From an uncultured Clostridia bacterium (GTDB taxonomy: Bacteria > Bacillota > Clostridia > UBA1212 > UBA1255), in NCBI GenBank assembly GCA_947625435.1, contig CANQOI010000021.1, positions 1 through 36,177 on the forward strand: 36,177 nt of DNA, read 5' to 3'. Each line of letters begins with the position of its first letter. The stretch's first letter is position 1. The notes below the pieces were generated by a model. It made no database searches. It was not told the origin of the DNA and saw only the letters and a program-made list of their open reading frames with translations. The position numbers and the translations under genes are program-made. Below are positions 1-7,065 of this stretch, in pieces.

Positions 1-14
1 TTCTCCTTAAGAAT

Positions 15-47
15 GCGAAAAACCCCGATAAAATCGAGGTTTTTCGC
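15..47 (-). terminator. Intrinsic terminator of tRNA-Leu
   Basis: Read on the minus strand this is a 15-bp stem with a three-base loop. An A5 run enters the stem and a T5 run leaves it, so the GC core is followed by uridines. One pair is G-U on the minus strand but a mismatch on the plus strand, which points to the minus-strand transcript. It lies 26 bases past the tRNA-Leu CCA end. Confidence 0.7.
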
Positions 48-73
48 TGGGCATCTTTTTTGTTGCCCTCTTA

Positions 74-160
74 TGGTGCGACCGACGAGACTTGAACTCG
101 TACGAGGGTTGCTCACACGCCCCTCAAACGTGCGCGTCTGCCAATTCCGCCACGGTCGCA
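74..160 (-). tRNA. tRNA-Leu(GAG)
   Basis: The minus strand folds as a class II tRNA. The 7-bp acceptor stem TGCGACC/GGTCGCA is followed by an encoded CCA (74-76). It has a D arm with GGCGGAATTGGCAG, an anticodon stem CACGT/GCGTG with loop TTGAGGG, a long variable arm, and a T arm with GTTCAAGTC. The anticodon GAG reads leucine codons CUU and CUC. The long variable arm agrees with leucine. Confidence 0.95.
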
Positions 161-190
161 TGCAATGCTTCAAACGAAACAGCATGTGCT

Positions 191-219
191 ATTATAGAGT
201 CAAGACCTGCGCTTGTCAA
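191..219 (-). promoter_or_regulatory. Sigma-A promoter of tRNA-Leu
   Basis: On the minus strand a perfect -35 TTGACA (214-219) and a perfect -10 TATAAT (191-196) are separated by 17 bases. Transcription would start about 20-25 bases upstream of the mature tRNA 5' end. The full consensus match suits a strong constitutive tRNA gene. Confidence 0.9.
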
Positions 220-263
220 TAGCAAAAATCAAAAAATTGCAGCAGGTTGCAGCCGCCAAAATC

Positions 264-289
264 AAAAAATCGCGATCGCGACAGCGATT
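264..289 (-). terminator. Possible terminator after the TIGR04086 gene
   Basis: Downstream of the minus-strand membrane protein gene, AATCGC and GCGATT arms enclose a 10-base loop and run into six T residues. The loop contains further self-complementary GCGATC sequence. The stem is short, so the call is tentative. Confidence 0.4.
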
Positions 290-308
290 CGGGTCATGGC
301 GCAGGCAG

Positions 309-722
309 TCATCCCCGCCTTTCACTGCGATTTTCCGTGCGCCTTTCACCGCGCCTTTTTCTCGCGCTCCTTCGCGCGCGATCGCCCAGATTAAGGCCCG
401 CCATCCCGAAAACGGAACCGATGAGGAGCCCCGAGAGCAGCATAGTGAGAATGTCCTTATTGAAAGAGACCCCGCCCTCCGCATACCAGCGAATGATAAC
501 GAGTATTAACATGTAGACAAGACCCACCAGAGAGCCGTTGAACCATCCTCCCGAACCGGCAGCCGCGGTCGAATAAAATGAGGCCGCTATGATGCCCGCC
601 AGAACAGTCGTGAGCACCGACGGCGGCATATATTCCTCGGGAAAATCCGTCACGCGCACTGCAAGAGCTATCAAAAAAAACAAAGGCACGGATATCATAA
701 AAGAAATGAGTATCCCTCTCAT
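309..722 (-). CDS. TIGR04086-type membrane protein
   Basis: Small integral membrane protein resembling the TIGR04086 (YrzE-like) family of Firmicutes, whose function is unknown. Four hydrophobic segments are visible (starting MRGILISF, then MPPSVLTTVLAG, GSLVGLVYMLILVII and ILTMLLSGLLIGSVFG), with glycines where helices turn. A strongly basic tail follows (GDRARRSARKRRGE). I chose the ATG at 722 because GGGAGA lies about 12 bases upstream and the first helix then starts the protein, as is usual in the family (about 115-140 residues). In-frame ATGs at 788 and 809 would add 22 or 29 charged residues but lack a Shine-Dalgarno site. The basic tail is longer than I expect for the family. Family assignment rests on overall architecture, not a unique motif. 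Confidence 0.65.
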   Translation of the reverse strand: MRGILISFMISVPLFFLIALAVRVTDFPEEYMPPSVLTTVLAGIIAASFYSTAAAGSGGWFNGSLVGLVYMLILVIIRWYAEGGVSFNKDILTMLLSGLLIGSVFGMAGLNLGDRARRSARKRRGERRTENRSERRG

Positions 723-881
723 AATATAAAAATATCTCCCGTGCTCCGCTCTTTCGTACTTTTTCCTTATTTTCACGTATTTCTTCATAACACAAAAGTC
801 CGTATACATTCATTCGGTAAAATGTATGAACGTGAAATGCGATATATGCGCATATGACCCGGCAAGAGCGCAAAAAATCAA

Positions 882-910
882 TTGCGCGCGGAAGCGGAAA
901 CTGCTAAAAT
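882..910 (+). promoter_or_regulatory. Probable promoter of the flavoprotein gene
   Basis: TTGCGC (882-887), a 17-base spacer and TAAAAT (905-910) precede the ribosome site GGAGGT at 930-935. The -10 differs from consensus at one base; the -35 is weaker. An ATG-TAA start-stop pair at 939-944 sits between the ribosome site and the gene's ATG at 946. Confidence 0.5.
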
Positions 911-945
911 AAAACAAAACAACACCTCCGGAGGTCATATGTAAA

Positions 946-1563
946 ATGAAAGTGCTTATTTTAAACGGCAGTCCGAGAAAAGACGGAAATACGCGCATAG
1001 CGCTGAGCGAGATGGAGAAGATATTTCACAAGAACGGAATAGAGACAGAGTACATACATGTGGGAGGAATGGACATAAGAGGGTGCCTCGCCTGCGGCGG
1101 GTGCTATGATACGGGAAAATGCGTGATAGACGACATAGTGAACAAAATAGCTCCTGTATTTGAGGAAAGCGACGGGCTCGTGGCAGGCAGCCCGGTATAC
1201 TACGCGTCGGCGAACGCCACGCTCATAGCGCTCCTTACGAGACTGTTTTACAGCACGCATTTTGACAAGACTATGAAGGTGGGCGCCGGCGTTGCCGTGG
1301 CAAGGCGGGGAGGAACGTCCGCGGCATTTGACGAGCTCAATAAATTTTTCACCATATCGGGTATGCCAGTGGCTTCGAGTCAGTACTGGAACAGCGTACA
1401 CGGCATGAATAAGGGAGAGGCAGCGCAGGATGCGGAGGGACTTCAGACGATGCGCACACTGGCGGAAAATATGTCATTTCTGATAAAAAGCATAGCGCTG
1501 GGCAGGGAGGCTTACGGACTGCCCGTGCGCGAGCCTAAACAGTCCACGAATTTTATAAGATGA
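946..1563 (+). CDS. Iron-sulfur flavoprotein (NADPH-dependent FMN reductase family)
   Basis: Cytosolic flavodoxin-fold protein, 205 residues, that binds FMN and probably a 4Fe-4S cluster for electron transfer. The N-terminus MKVLILNGSPRKDGNT is the phosphate-binding loop of the NADPH-dependent FMN reductase family. At residues 47-58 a cysteine cluster, CLACGGCYDTGKC, matches the compact CX2CX2CX4-7C motif of archaeal and clostridial iron-sulfur flavoproteins. AGSPVYYASA near residue 80 is the second flavin-contacting loop. GGAGGT at 930-935 is well placed for the ATG. The gene has its own probable promoter and stands alone. The physiological partner cannot be told from sequence; a role in oxygen detoxification or general redox balance is inference. 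Confidence 0.88.
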   Translation: MKVLILNGSPRKDGNTRIALSEMEKIFHKNGIETEYIHVGGMDIRGCLACGGCYDTGKCVIDDIVNKIAPVFEESDGLVAGSPVYYASANATLIALLTRLFYSTHFDKTMKVGAGVAVARRGGTSAAFDELNKFFTISGMPVASSQYWNSVHGMNKGEAAQDAEGLQTMRTLAENMSFLIKSIALGREAYGLPVREPKQSTNFIR

Positions 1564-1575
1564 ACATAAAATCTG

Positions 1576-1604
1576 TTGACAGCAAAAATAATAAACTGTA
1601 TACT
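1576..1604 (+). promoter_or_regulatory. Sigma-A promoter of the DUF6273-like lipoprotein gene
   Basis: A perfect TTGACA (1576-1581), a 17-base spacer and TATACT (1599-1604) are followed by AGGAGG at 1635-1640, ten bases before the ATG. Expected leader length is about 40 bases. Confidence 0.85.
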
Positions 1605-1650
1605 TTTCAGGTATTATTAGGGTCAAACAGTTGTAGGAGGAATTTTTACT

Positions 1651-2673
1651 ATGACACGCAAAGGGCTATTATCTGCGATATTGTTGGCTGTCACACTCGC
1701 TTTTGTGCTGATCATGACAGGCTGCGGCACTGTTGAAGAAGGCGAGTCCACATGGGCAGCTCAGGGAAAGGATCCTGCTTTTACCGTGCAGCAGGAGCTT
1801 GCCGCGGACAGGCTTGTGCAGTTCGGCGTATATCCGCAGAAAAGAGCAGAAAGTGCCGTTCAGAACGAGATAAAGACAAATGTCACGATAGATCCCGAGA
1901 CCGGTCTGTGGAATGAGTGCGATAACGAAACGATGTACGCACGGTACGACCTGGAGACGGGCTACTTCGTGTATGCGGCCAAGAAGGACGGCGTGAGACA
2001 GGAAGAACAATATTATATGGAGTGCGACGACGCGCTCTACCTTGTGGAACCTCTTCAGTGGATAGTGTTGGAAACACAGGGATCCGACAGCATAATAATC
2101 TCAAATAAAATAATCGACGGCGGAAGAAAATATGTCGATCAGTACGGTGAGTGCACATGGGCGGATTCGTCCCTTCGCGACTGGCTGAACGGAACGGGAG
2201 ATTACGATGCCGCGATGGGCGATCTGTACAAGACGGAGCTCAATTTCATAAACAGAGCATTTACCGCTTCCGAGATAAACAAAATAGAGACAGTGTCTCT
2301 TCCTTCGACCGACAATGAGATATACGGAACGGACGGCGGAGACGACACTGATGATAAAATATATTGTCTGTCCGAGAGCGAATTTGAAGAATATTTCAAG
2401 ACAGAAGGCAGCGAGTTCAATGCAACGGCATATGCCACGGATTACGCAAAGGCAAGGGGCGCCGAGGCATCCGGCAATTCACTTGCCGCGTGGTGGCTCA
2501 GAGATCCGGGAGCCAAGACGTTCATGCTCGGCGTAGGAAGGAGCGGAGACGTATCGGACGGCGGATACAGTGTCAAGGATACAGGCATGGGAATACGCCC
2601 CGTACTCAAAGTGCCTACTTCCGCACTTGAGAAAGTACCCGTTCAGGACAGTGCGGACAACGCGGGCAATTGA
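1651..2673 (+). CDS. Lipoprotein with a DUF6273-like domain
   Basis: Surface lipoprotein, 340 residues. A signal peptide with the hydrophobic run ILLAVTLAFVLIM ends at the lipobox MTGC, placing the lipid on Cys25. The mature part resembles DUF6273-type domains of Clostridia: a central WIVLETQGSDSIIISNKIID strand pair, the block SLRDWLNGTG, and near the C-terminus WWLRDPGAKTFMLGVG leading to GIRPVLKV. These blocks recall the formylglycine-generating-enzyme/C-type-lectin-like fold, but no catalytic residues are evident. It is monocistronic between its own promoter and the tRNA-Lys promoter. A binding or structural role at the cell surface is inference. Confidence 0.75.
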   Translation: MTRKGLLSAILLAVTLAFVLIMTGCGTVEEGESTWAAQGKDPAFTVQQELAADRLVQFGVYPQKRAESAVQNEIKTNVTIDPETGLWNECDNETMYARYDLETGYFVYAAKKDGVRQEEQYYMECDDALYLVEPLQWIVLETQGSDSIIISNKIIDGGRKYVDQYGECTWADSSLRDWLNGTGDYDAAMGDLYKTELNFINRAFTASEINKIETVSLPSTDNEIYGTDGGDDTDDKIYCLSESEFEEYFKTEGSEFNATAYATDYAKARGAEASGNSLAAWWLRDPGAKTFMLGVGRSGDVSDGGYSVKDTGMGIRPVLKVPTSALEKVPVQDSADNAGN

Positions 2674-2691
2674 TGAGCAGATAAATAGTTA

Positions 2692-2720
2692 TTGACAATG
2701 CGGCACTTGTGTTGTATTAT
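2692..2720 (+). promoter_or_regulatory. Sigma-A promoter of tRNA-Lys
   Basis: TTGACA (2692-2697), a 17-base spacer and TATTAT (2715-2720) lie just after the lipoprotein gene. The expected start site near 2727 falls inside the first arm of a hairpin (arms 2725-2734 and 2742-2751). Confidence 0.85.
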
Positions 2721-2724
2721 TACC

Positions 2725-2751
2725 AAGCGCTCTGTGGTCTGCAGGGCGCTT
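2725..2751 (+). other. Hairpin at the 5' end of the tRNA-Lys precursor
   Basis: Arms AAGCGCTCTG and CAGGGCGCTT pair over ten positions, with one G-U, around a seven-base loop. The hairpin starts about where transcription should start and ends six bases before the mature tRNA. No T run follows, so it is not a terminator. It may protect the precursor 5' end or guide processing; that is inference. Confidence 0.55.
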
Positions 2752-2757
2752 GAATAT

Positions 2758-2833
2758 GATCTATTAGCTCAGTCGGTAGAGCACCTGGCTTTTAATCAGG
2801 GTGTCCGGAGTTCGAGCCTCCGATAGATCACCA
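2758..2833 (+). tRNA. tRNA-Lys(TTT)
   Basis: A 76-base cloverleaf with acceptor stem GATCTAT/ATAGATC, D arm GCTCAGTCGGTAGAGC, anticodon stem CCTGG/TCAGG around loop CTTTTAA (anticodon TTT, lysine), T arm with GTTCGAGCC, and an encoded CCA at 2831-2833. Confidence 0.97.
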
Positions 2834-2840
2834 GACTTGT

Positions 2841-2877
2841 CCGAATCTGCCGATGCAGATTCGGCTTTTTAATTTTT
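2841..2877 (+). terminator. Intrinsic terminator of tRNA-Lys
   Basis: A perfect 10-bp stem, CCGAATCTGC with GCAGATTCGG, around a four-base loop, followed by a T5 and a second T5 run. It lies seven bases past the tRNA CCA and separates the tRNA from hisS. Confidence 0.93.
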
Positions 2878-2911
2878 ATGTTAAAAGAGTACTATCAAGG
2901 AGAACTGTCTT

Positions 2912-4270
2912 ATGAGTGAGAATCCCGAAAGCACACAGAGGAATATAACGGAGCCTTCCATAATGTCGGGCTTTGTTGAACTGCTTCCAAAAGAGCAGAT
3001 GATAATGACGCGCATGACCGACATTATAAAGAATACATTTGAAAGCTACGGATTTATACCGCTTGACACGCCTGTGCTCGAGAAGGCCGATGTGCTTCTT
3101 GCCAAAAGCGGCGGAGAGACGGCAAAGCAGGTATACAGATTTCAGAAGGGAGACAGCGACATCGCGATGCGCTTCGATCTCACTGTTCCTCTTGCAAGAT
3201 ATGTCGCGCAGCACTACGGAGAGCTCACATTCCCCTTCAGAAGATATCATATAGGTAAGGTGTACAGGGGAGAGAAGCCTCAGAAGGGGCGCTTCAGGGA
3301 ATTTTACCAGTGCGATATAGACATAATAGGAAACGGCAGGCTCGGCATAGTAAACGACGCGGAAATAGTCAGCGTCATATATTCCGCCTTCAGCGCCCTC
3401 GGACAGTCCGGCATAGTGAACATGGGCGATTTCGTGATAATGATAAACAACAGGCGGCTCATGAACGGATATTTCGAATATCTGGGTATAGACAATACCG
3501 TTGAAGTCCTGAGGAGCATCGATAAGATAGACAAGACGGGAAGGGAAAGCGTGAGAAAAGAGCTCACGGGGCCCGTCGGGATACCGGAAGACAAGGCGGA
3601 CAGTATACTCGATCTTATAGAGATAAGCGGCAGCCCTAAGGAGACCGTGCAGCGCCTGAAGGAAATGAACATAGAAAACGATACGTTCAGGCAGGGACTT
3701 TCGGAGTTGGAAACGGTATGCGGCAACATAGAATTCCTCGGCGTAGACAGCGATCATTTTGCCGTAAATCTTAAGATAGCGCGCGGACTTGATTATTATA
3801 CCGGTACTGTGTACGAGACAGTCCTTAAAGATCACCCTCAGCTCGGGAGCATATGCTCGGGAGGACGCTATGACGAGCTGGCTTCAAACTATACAAAGCA
3901 GAGCCTCCCGGGGGTAGGTATATCGATAGGGCTTTCCAGGCTGTTCTACCAGTTGAACGAGATAGGGGCGCTTGACTTCGGCGGCGTTTCCACTCCCACG
4001 AAGATACTTTTCATACCCATGGCGGACACCGTGTCGTACACGCTCGGCAAAGCGGCGGAGTTCAGAAGGGCGGGTATCGCGTCCGAGGTATATCTCAATG
4101 ACGGTAAAATGTCGAAGAAAATGTCCTATGCGGACAAGCTCGGCATACCGTATGTTGCGGTGATCGGCAGCGATGAGACGCAGAGCGGACGCTTCAGGCT
4201 GAAAAATATGGCCACGGGCGAGCAGGTCGAGATTTCGTGCCCGGATGAGGCCAAAAAATATTTGACATAA
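2912..4270 (+). CDS. hisS: Histidyl-tRNA synthetase
   Basis: Class II aminoacyl-tRNA synthetase charging tRNA-His in the cytosol, 452 residues. Motif 2 is FRRYHIGKVYRGEKPQKGRF (about residues 109-128), leading to REFYQCDIDIIG. The histidine-specific loop RGLDYYTGTVYE lies near residue 293, and CSGGRYD follows. Motif 3 is GVGISIGLSRL. The last ~100 residues form the HGTP anticodon-binding domain (KILFIPMAD through YVAVIGSDE). That domain and the intact histidine loops favour HisS over the ATP-phosphoribosyltransferase regulatory paralogue HisZ. The KGRFREFYQCDID form resembles the eukaryote/archaea-like HisS subgroup, a judgement by eye. AAGGAG at 2897-2902 supports the ATG. No his biosynthesis genes are nearby. 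Confidence 0.93.
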   Translation: MSENPESTQRNITEPSIMSGFVELLPKEQMIMTRMTDIIKNTFESYGFIPLDTPVLEKADVLLAKSGGETAKQVYRFQKGDSDIAMRFDLTVPLARYVAQHYGELTFPFRRYHIGKVYRGEKPQKGRFREFYQCDIDIIGNGRLGIVNDAEIVSVIYSAFSALGQSGIVNMGDFVIMINNRRLMNGYFEYLGIDNTVEVLRSIDKIDKTGRESVRKELTGPVGIPEDKADSILDLIEISGSPKETVQRLKEMNIENDTFRQGLSELETVCGNIEFLGVDSDHFAVNLKIARGLDYYTGTVYETVLKDHPQLGSICSGGRYDELASNYTKQSLPGVGISIGLSRLFYQLNEIGALDFGGVSTPTKILFIPMADTVSYTLGKAAEFRRAGIASEVYLNDGKMSKKMSYADKLGIPYVAVIGSDETQSGRFRLKNMATGEQVEISCPDEAKKYLT

Positions 4271-4324
4271 ATAGGTTTTGTATGTAGAATGTTACGGAAT
4301 TCAAGTTAAAAGGAGCCGCGTGAT

Positions 4325-4822
4325 ATGAGAAAGAGAACGCTTCTTACCAATATATTCATAGTCATACTCATGGTCGCCATAGTATTTGTTCTGATGGCAT
4401 TTTTCGAGGTATTTCCCGAGGCATACCAGACAAAGATACTCTTCGTATCCATGTCAGTGGCGCTCGTGTCAGTGGCGCTCGTGGATATAGTCTTCCCGCT
4501 TGTGGACAATATAGGCAGATTCAGGCGTGAGACGCCATATAAGGTAAAGACATTCGTAAAGATCGTGCTCTTCATAGTGGCTATAATATTCCTCGTATGC
4601 ACCGTAAAGGGCGTTTCCTTCTTTGCAAATCCTCAATTTGTGGGAATAGCGCTCTTCTGTGTGGCATATCTCGCACAGTTCTTCATCGATCTCGACAAGA
4701 ACAAGAATGCCGAAGCTGAAGAAGACGAGGAAGAAGAGTATGACGGGAATGAGGATTACGACGAGGAGTTCGTGGATGACGACGACACATTTGATGTGTC
4801 CGATGAAGATGACAGCAAATAA
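4325..4822 (+). CDS. Four-helix membrane protein with an acidic tail
   Basis: I do not recognise this 165-residue protein. It has four hydrophobic segments (about residues 7-26, 37-58, 79-94 and 105-121), and a short basic stretch (RFRRETPYKVK) between helices 2 and 3. The last ~40 residues are almost entirely Asp, Glu and Ser (AEAEEDEEEEYDGNEDYDEE and beyond), probably cytosolic. AAGGAG at 4310-4315 precedes the ATG. The final 67 bases overlap the 3' end of the convergent mtaB gene. It follows hisS by 54 bases with no terminator between, so co-transcription is likely. Function is unknown; the acidic tail could bind cations or basic proteins. Confidence 0.75.
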   Translation: MRKRTLLTNIFIVILMVAIVFVLMAFFEVFPEAYQTKILFVSMSVALVSVALVDIVFPLVDNIGRFRRETPYKVKTFVKIVLFIVAIIFLVCTVKGVSFFANPQFVGIALFCVAYLAQFFIDLDKNKNAEAEEDEEEEYDGNEDYDEEFVDDDDTFDVSDEDDSK

Positions 4823-6213
4823 CCCGTGATCGATTCGCCGTCGGAGCTTACCGGTATCACAGTGCCGAATCTGCCGCGCATATTGTGATCCGAGGCGCAT
4901 GTAAATTCAATAAAATCATCGGAATGTCCTTTGAGAATACCGCCTTTGTAGGTTTCGAAAAGGACATTTGCTTTTGCTCCCGACCTGACGCGTTCGTCGA
5001 GGAGCTCTTTTTTTATATCCGCCTGAATGCCCGCGAGCCTCGCCGCCCTTTCCTTTTTAACATCTGACGGCACCTGATCCTTCATATCAAAGGCTGCGGT
5101 GCCCTCGCGCTTTGAGTAGGGGAAAATGTGCAGATGCAGGAAGCGCACATTATTTATAAAATCGACGGTGTCGTTGAAATCGGATTCCGTTTCACCGGGG
5201 AAACCCACTATCACATCGGCAAAAAGACAGCAGCCGGGGAACGAGTCTTTAAGATACATTATATTGCGCATAGCCGTATCGGCATTATATTTCCGTTTCA
5301 TGGCGGCGAGCACTCTGCTGCTCCCGCTCTGAAGCGAAATGTGAAAGTGAGGGCACAGCTTTTTGCAGCTCTTAAGTCCGTCCGTGACATCACGGCTTAT
5401 GTAAAACGGGTCGAGAGAGCCGAGCCTTATGCGGCTTATGCCGTCCGTATCGTCAATTTCCTTAAGAAGCGATATAAGGTCATAGCTGTATGACGATATC
5501 TCGATGCCGGTCACGACTACCTCGCGGCAGCCGCCCTGCGCAAGAGCGCGCACCTCGCGCATCACATCGTCTATGGGCCTGGAGCGCACCGGCCCTCTTG
5601 CCTTCGGAATGATGCAGTATGCGCAGTGCGAAGAACAACCGTCCTCTATTTTAATGTAAGCGCGCGTCCTTCCGAAGCGGCACACGGACGGACCGGCCAG
5701 ACGCTCCGTAAAGGGCATAATGTCGATCTCCGCGGCACGGCTCCCGCTGCCGCCGCTCCCGCTCTCGCTGCTCCCGCTCTCGCCGCTCCCGCTGCTTTTG
5801 TGCTCCGAAGCATATTTTAAGATCCTGTCCGCGACAGAGATCTTGTCCTCGTTGCCGGTTATGAGAGATACGCCTCCGATACCTGCGATGAGCTCCGGCT
5901 TCCTCTGAGCAAGACATCCCGTCACCGCTATAAAAGCATCCGGATTCAGCCTGTGCGCCCTCCTTATGAACTTGAGGGCCTTACGGTCGCTGTCGGCCGT
6001 TACCGTGCACGTGTTTATTATATAAATATCGCACACATCGTCAAAAGAGCGTATGCGCACGCCCTTAGACGCAAGAGCCTCCGAAATGGCTTCACTTTCA
6101 TAAAAATTCACCTTGCAGCCGAGAGTATAAACGGCAGCAGAATAATTGACACTCTCTATGATAACACGCCCCGTCCGCAGTAAAATGTATGTAAAATACA
6201 CGTAAAAATACAT
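4756..6213 (-). CDS. mtaB: tRNA-t6A37 methylthiotransferase MtaB
   Basis: Radical-SAM methylthiotransferase that converts t6A to ms2t6A at position 37 of ANN-decoding tRNAs. The N-terminal UPF0004 domain carries the three cluster cysteines in YTLGCKVN, NTCTVTADSDRK and VTGCLAQRKPE. The radical-SAM motif is CSSHCAYC, and a TRAM domain ends at about GESITGYL. TLGCKVN followed by YESEA is typical of MtaB rather than MiaB. Between the domains lies a Gly/Ser/Glu-rich insert (about residues 140-158). The last ~18 residues are a serine-rich tail encoded opposite the acidic tail of the convergent gene. The start is uncertain: the first ATG (6213) lies only ~13 bases from the predicted transcription start, has no Shine-Dalgarno site, and leaves ~25 residues before the conserved domain; a TTG at 6225 is also in frame. 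Confidence 0.9.
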   Translation of the reverse strand: MYFYVYFTYILLRTGRVIIESVNYSAAVYTLGCKVNFYESEAISEALASKGVRIRSFDDVCDIYIINTCTVTADSDRKALKFIRRAHRLNPDAFIAVTGCLAQRKPELIAGIGGVSLITGNEDKISVADRILKYASEHKSSGSGESGSSESGSGGSGSRAAEIDIMPFTERLAGPSVCRFGRTRAYIKIEDGCSSHCAYCIIPKARGPVRSRPIDDVMREVRALAQGGCREVVVTGIEISSYSYDLISLLKEIDDTDGISRIRLGSLDPFYISRDVTDGLKSCKKLCPHFHISLQSGSSRVLAAMKRKYNADTAMRNIMYLKDSFPGCCLFADVIVGFPGETESDFNDTVDFINNVRFLHLHIFPYSKREGTAAFDMKDQVPSDVKKERAARLAGIQADIKKELLDERVRSGAKANVLFETYKGGILKGHSDDFIEFTCASDHNMRGRFGTVIPVSSDGESITGYLLSSSSDTSNVSSSSTNSSS

Positions 6214-6232
6214 GTAAGATATCAACAGTAAA

Positions 6233-6260
6233 ATTATATATCTAAAAGCACCGATGTCAA
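6233..6260 (-). promoter_or_regulatory. Promoter of mtaB
   Basis: On the minus strand TTGACA (6255-6260), a 16-base spacer and TATAAT (6233-6238). Its -35 box directly abuts the -35 of the divergent promoter, making the palindrome TGTCAATTGACA at 6255-6266. Confidence 0.8.
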
Positions 6261-6289
6261 TTGACAGAAAAAATAAAACTTATTATACT
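6261..6289 (+). promoter_or_regulatory. Promoter of the DUF881 operon
   Basis: TTGACA (6261-6266), a 17-base spacer and TATACT (6284-6289). GGGGGA at 6309-6314 then precedes the ATG at 6322. It is divergent from, and contiguous with, the mtaB promoter. Confidence 0.85.
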
Positions 6290-6321
6290 TAAGAGAGCAG
6301 CATACTTAACGGGGGATTGCT

Positions 6322-7047
6322 ATGTACAGAAAGAACACAGTATGTATAATGCTTGTTTTTCTATTACTCGGATTTGTCATATCCACGCAGATAAAATCGG
6401 TGGCTGCGGACAGGTACGGTCTTTCCGCCGCCGAGGTATCGGAAATAGACGAGTGCGAGAAGCGCATACAGGAGCTCACCCGTGAAATAGAAGACACAAA
6501 AGCGGAGTGCGCGGAGCTGAAGGATACATACAATGCGCACCTTAAAGAACTGTACGAGAACGATCAGCAATTTTACAACCTGTATAAAAAATACGAAACG
6601 GATATAAACGAATACAAGCTTTACGCCGGGCTTACGACCGTAACGGGACCGGGCATAGACATAGGCCTCGACGACGCCCACAGGAGCTCGGAATCACTGC
6701 CCGCCTTTATAGTGCACGACATATACATAAACGAGCTCCTCAATGTGCTCAAGGCCGCGGGCGCTCAGGCGATATCCGTGAACGGCCAGAGGATAATACC
6801 CATGTCCGAATTCCTGTGCCTCGGCCCCAGCATAAGGATAAACAACACGAGGCTTTTCCCGCCGTATCACATATATGCGGTAGGCGATCCGGACAAGCTC
6901 CTTGCGGCAGTAAGAGACAGCGTCATATATAAGAACATGGTGAGCGAGAATCTGATAGTGGATCCCGTCATTTCACAGGAGATAACGGTAAACGCATATA
7001 ACAGAACGTATACGGGATACATAAACATGCTCGAACAGTACGAATGA
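6322..7047 (+). CDS. DUF881 family protein, first copy
   Basis: Membrane-anchored extracytoplasmic protein of the DUF881 (YlxW/YlxX-like) family, 241 residues. An N-terminal anchor (VCIMLVFLLLGFVISTQIKS) is followed by a coiled-coil-like stretch (about residues 38-95, heptad-like Glu/Lys/Leu) and the conserved domain: LTTVTGPGIDIGLDD, then LLNVLKAAGAQAISVNGQRI, INNTRLFPPYHIYAVGDP and a C-terminal beta region. In Bacillus, members sit near division genes and their role is poorly defined. Here it heads an operon with a second DUF881 gene and is close to spore-envelope genes, so an envelope role at division or sporulation is inference. The sequence is complete. Confidence 0.88.
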   Translation: MYRKNTVCIMLVFLLLGFVISTQIKSVAADRYGLSAAEVSEIDECEKRIQELTREIEDTKAECAELKDTYNAHLKELYENDQQFYNLYKKYETDINEYKLYAGLTTVTGPGIDIGLDDAHRSSESLPAFIVHDIYINELLNVLKAAGAQAISVNGQRIIPMSEFLCLGPSIRINNTRLFPPYHIYAVGDPDKLLAAVRDSVIYKNMVSENLIVDPVISQEITVNAYNRTYTGYINMLEQYE

Positions 7048-7065
7048 GGAAAACGGTGGTAGAAA

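Noticed and set aside
13-222. A 69-residue reading frame on the plus strand over the tRNA-Leu gene
   Set aside because: It is the antisense of a clear tRNA; the VRPTRLELV string is a known false protein from such translations.
844-856. Short palindrome ATATGCGCATAT upstream of the flavoprotein gene
   Set aside because: Twelve bases, not aligned with a promoter that I trust; too easily due to chance.
2876-3835. A 319-residue minus-strand frame opposite hisS
   Set aside because: hisS is certain on the plus strand; the antisense frame has no recognisable domain and results from codon bias.
2912-4270. Annotation as HisZ rather than HisS
   Set aside because: The anticodon-binding domain and both histidine-specific loops are present, as expected of a true synthetase.
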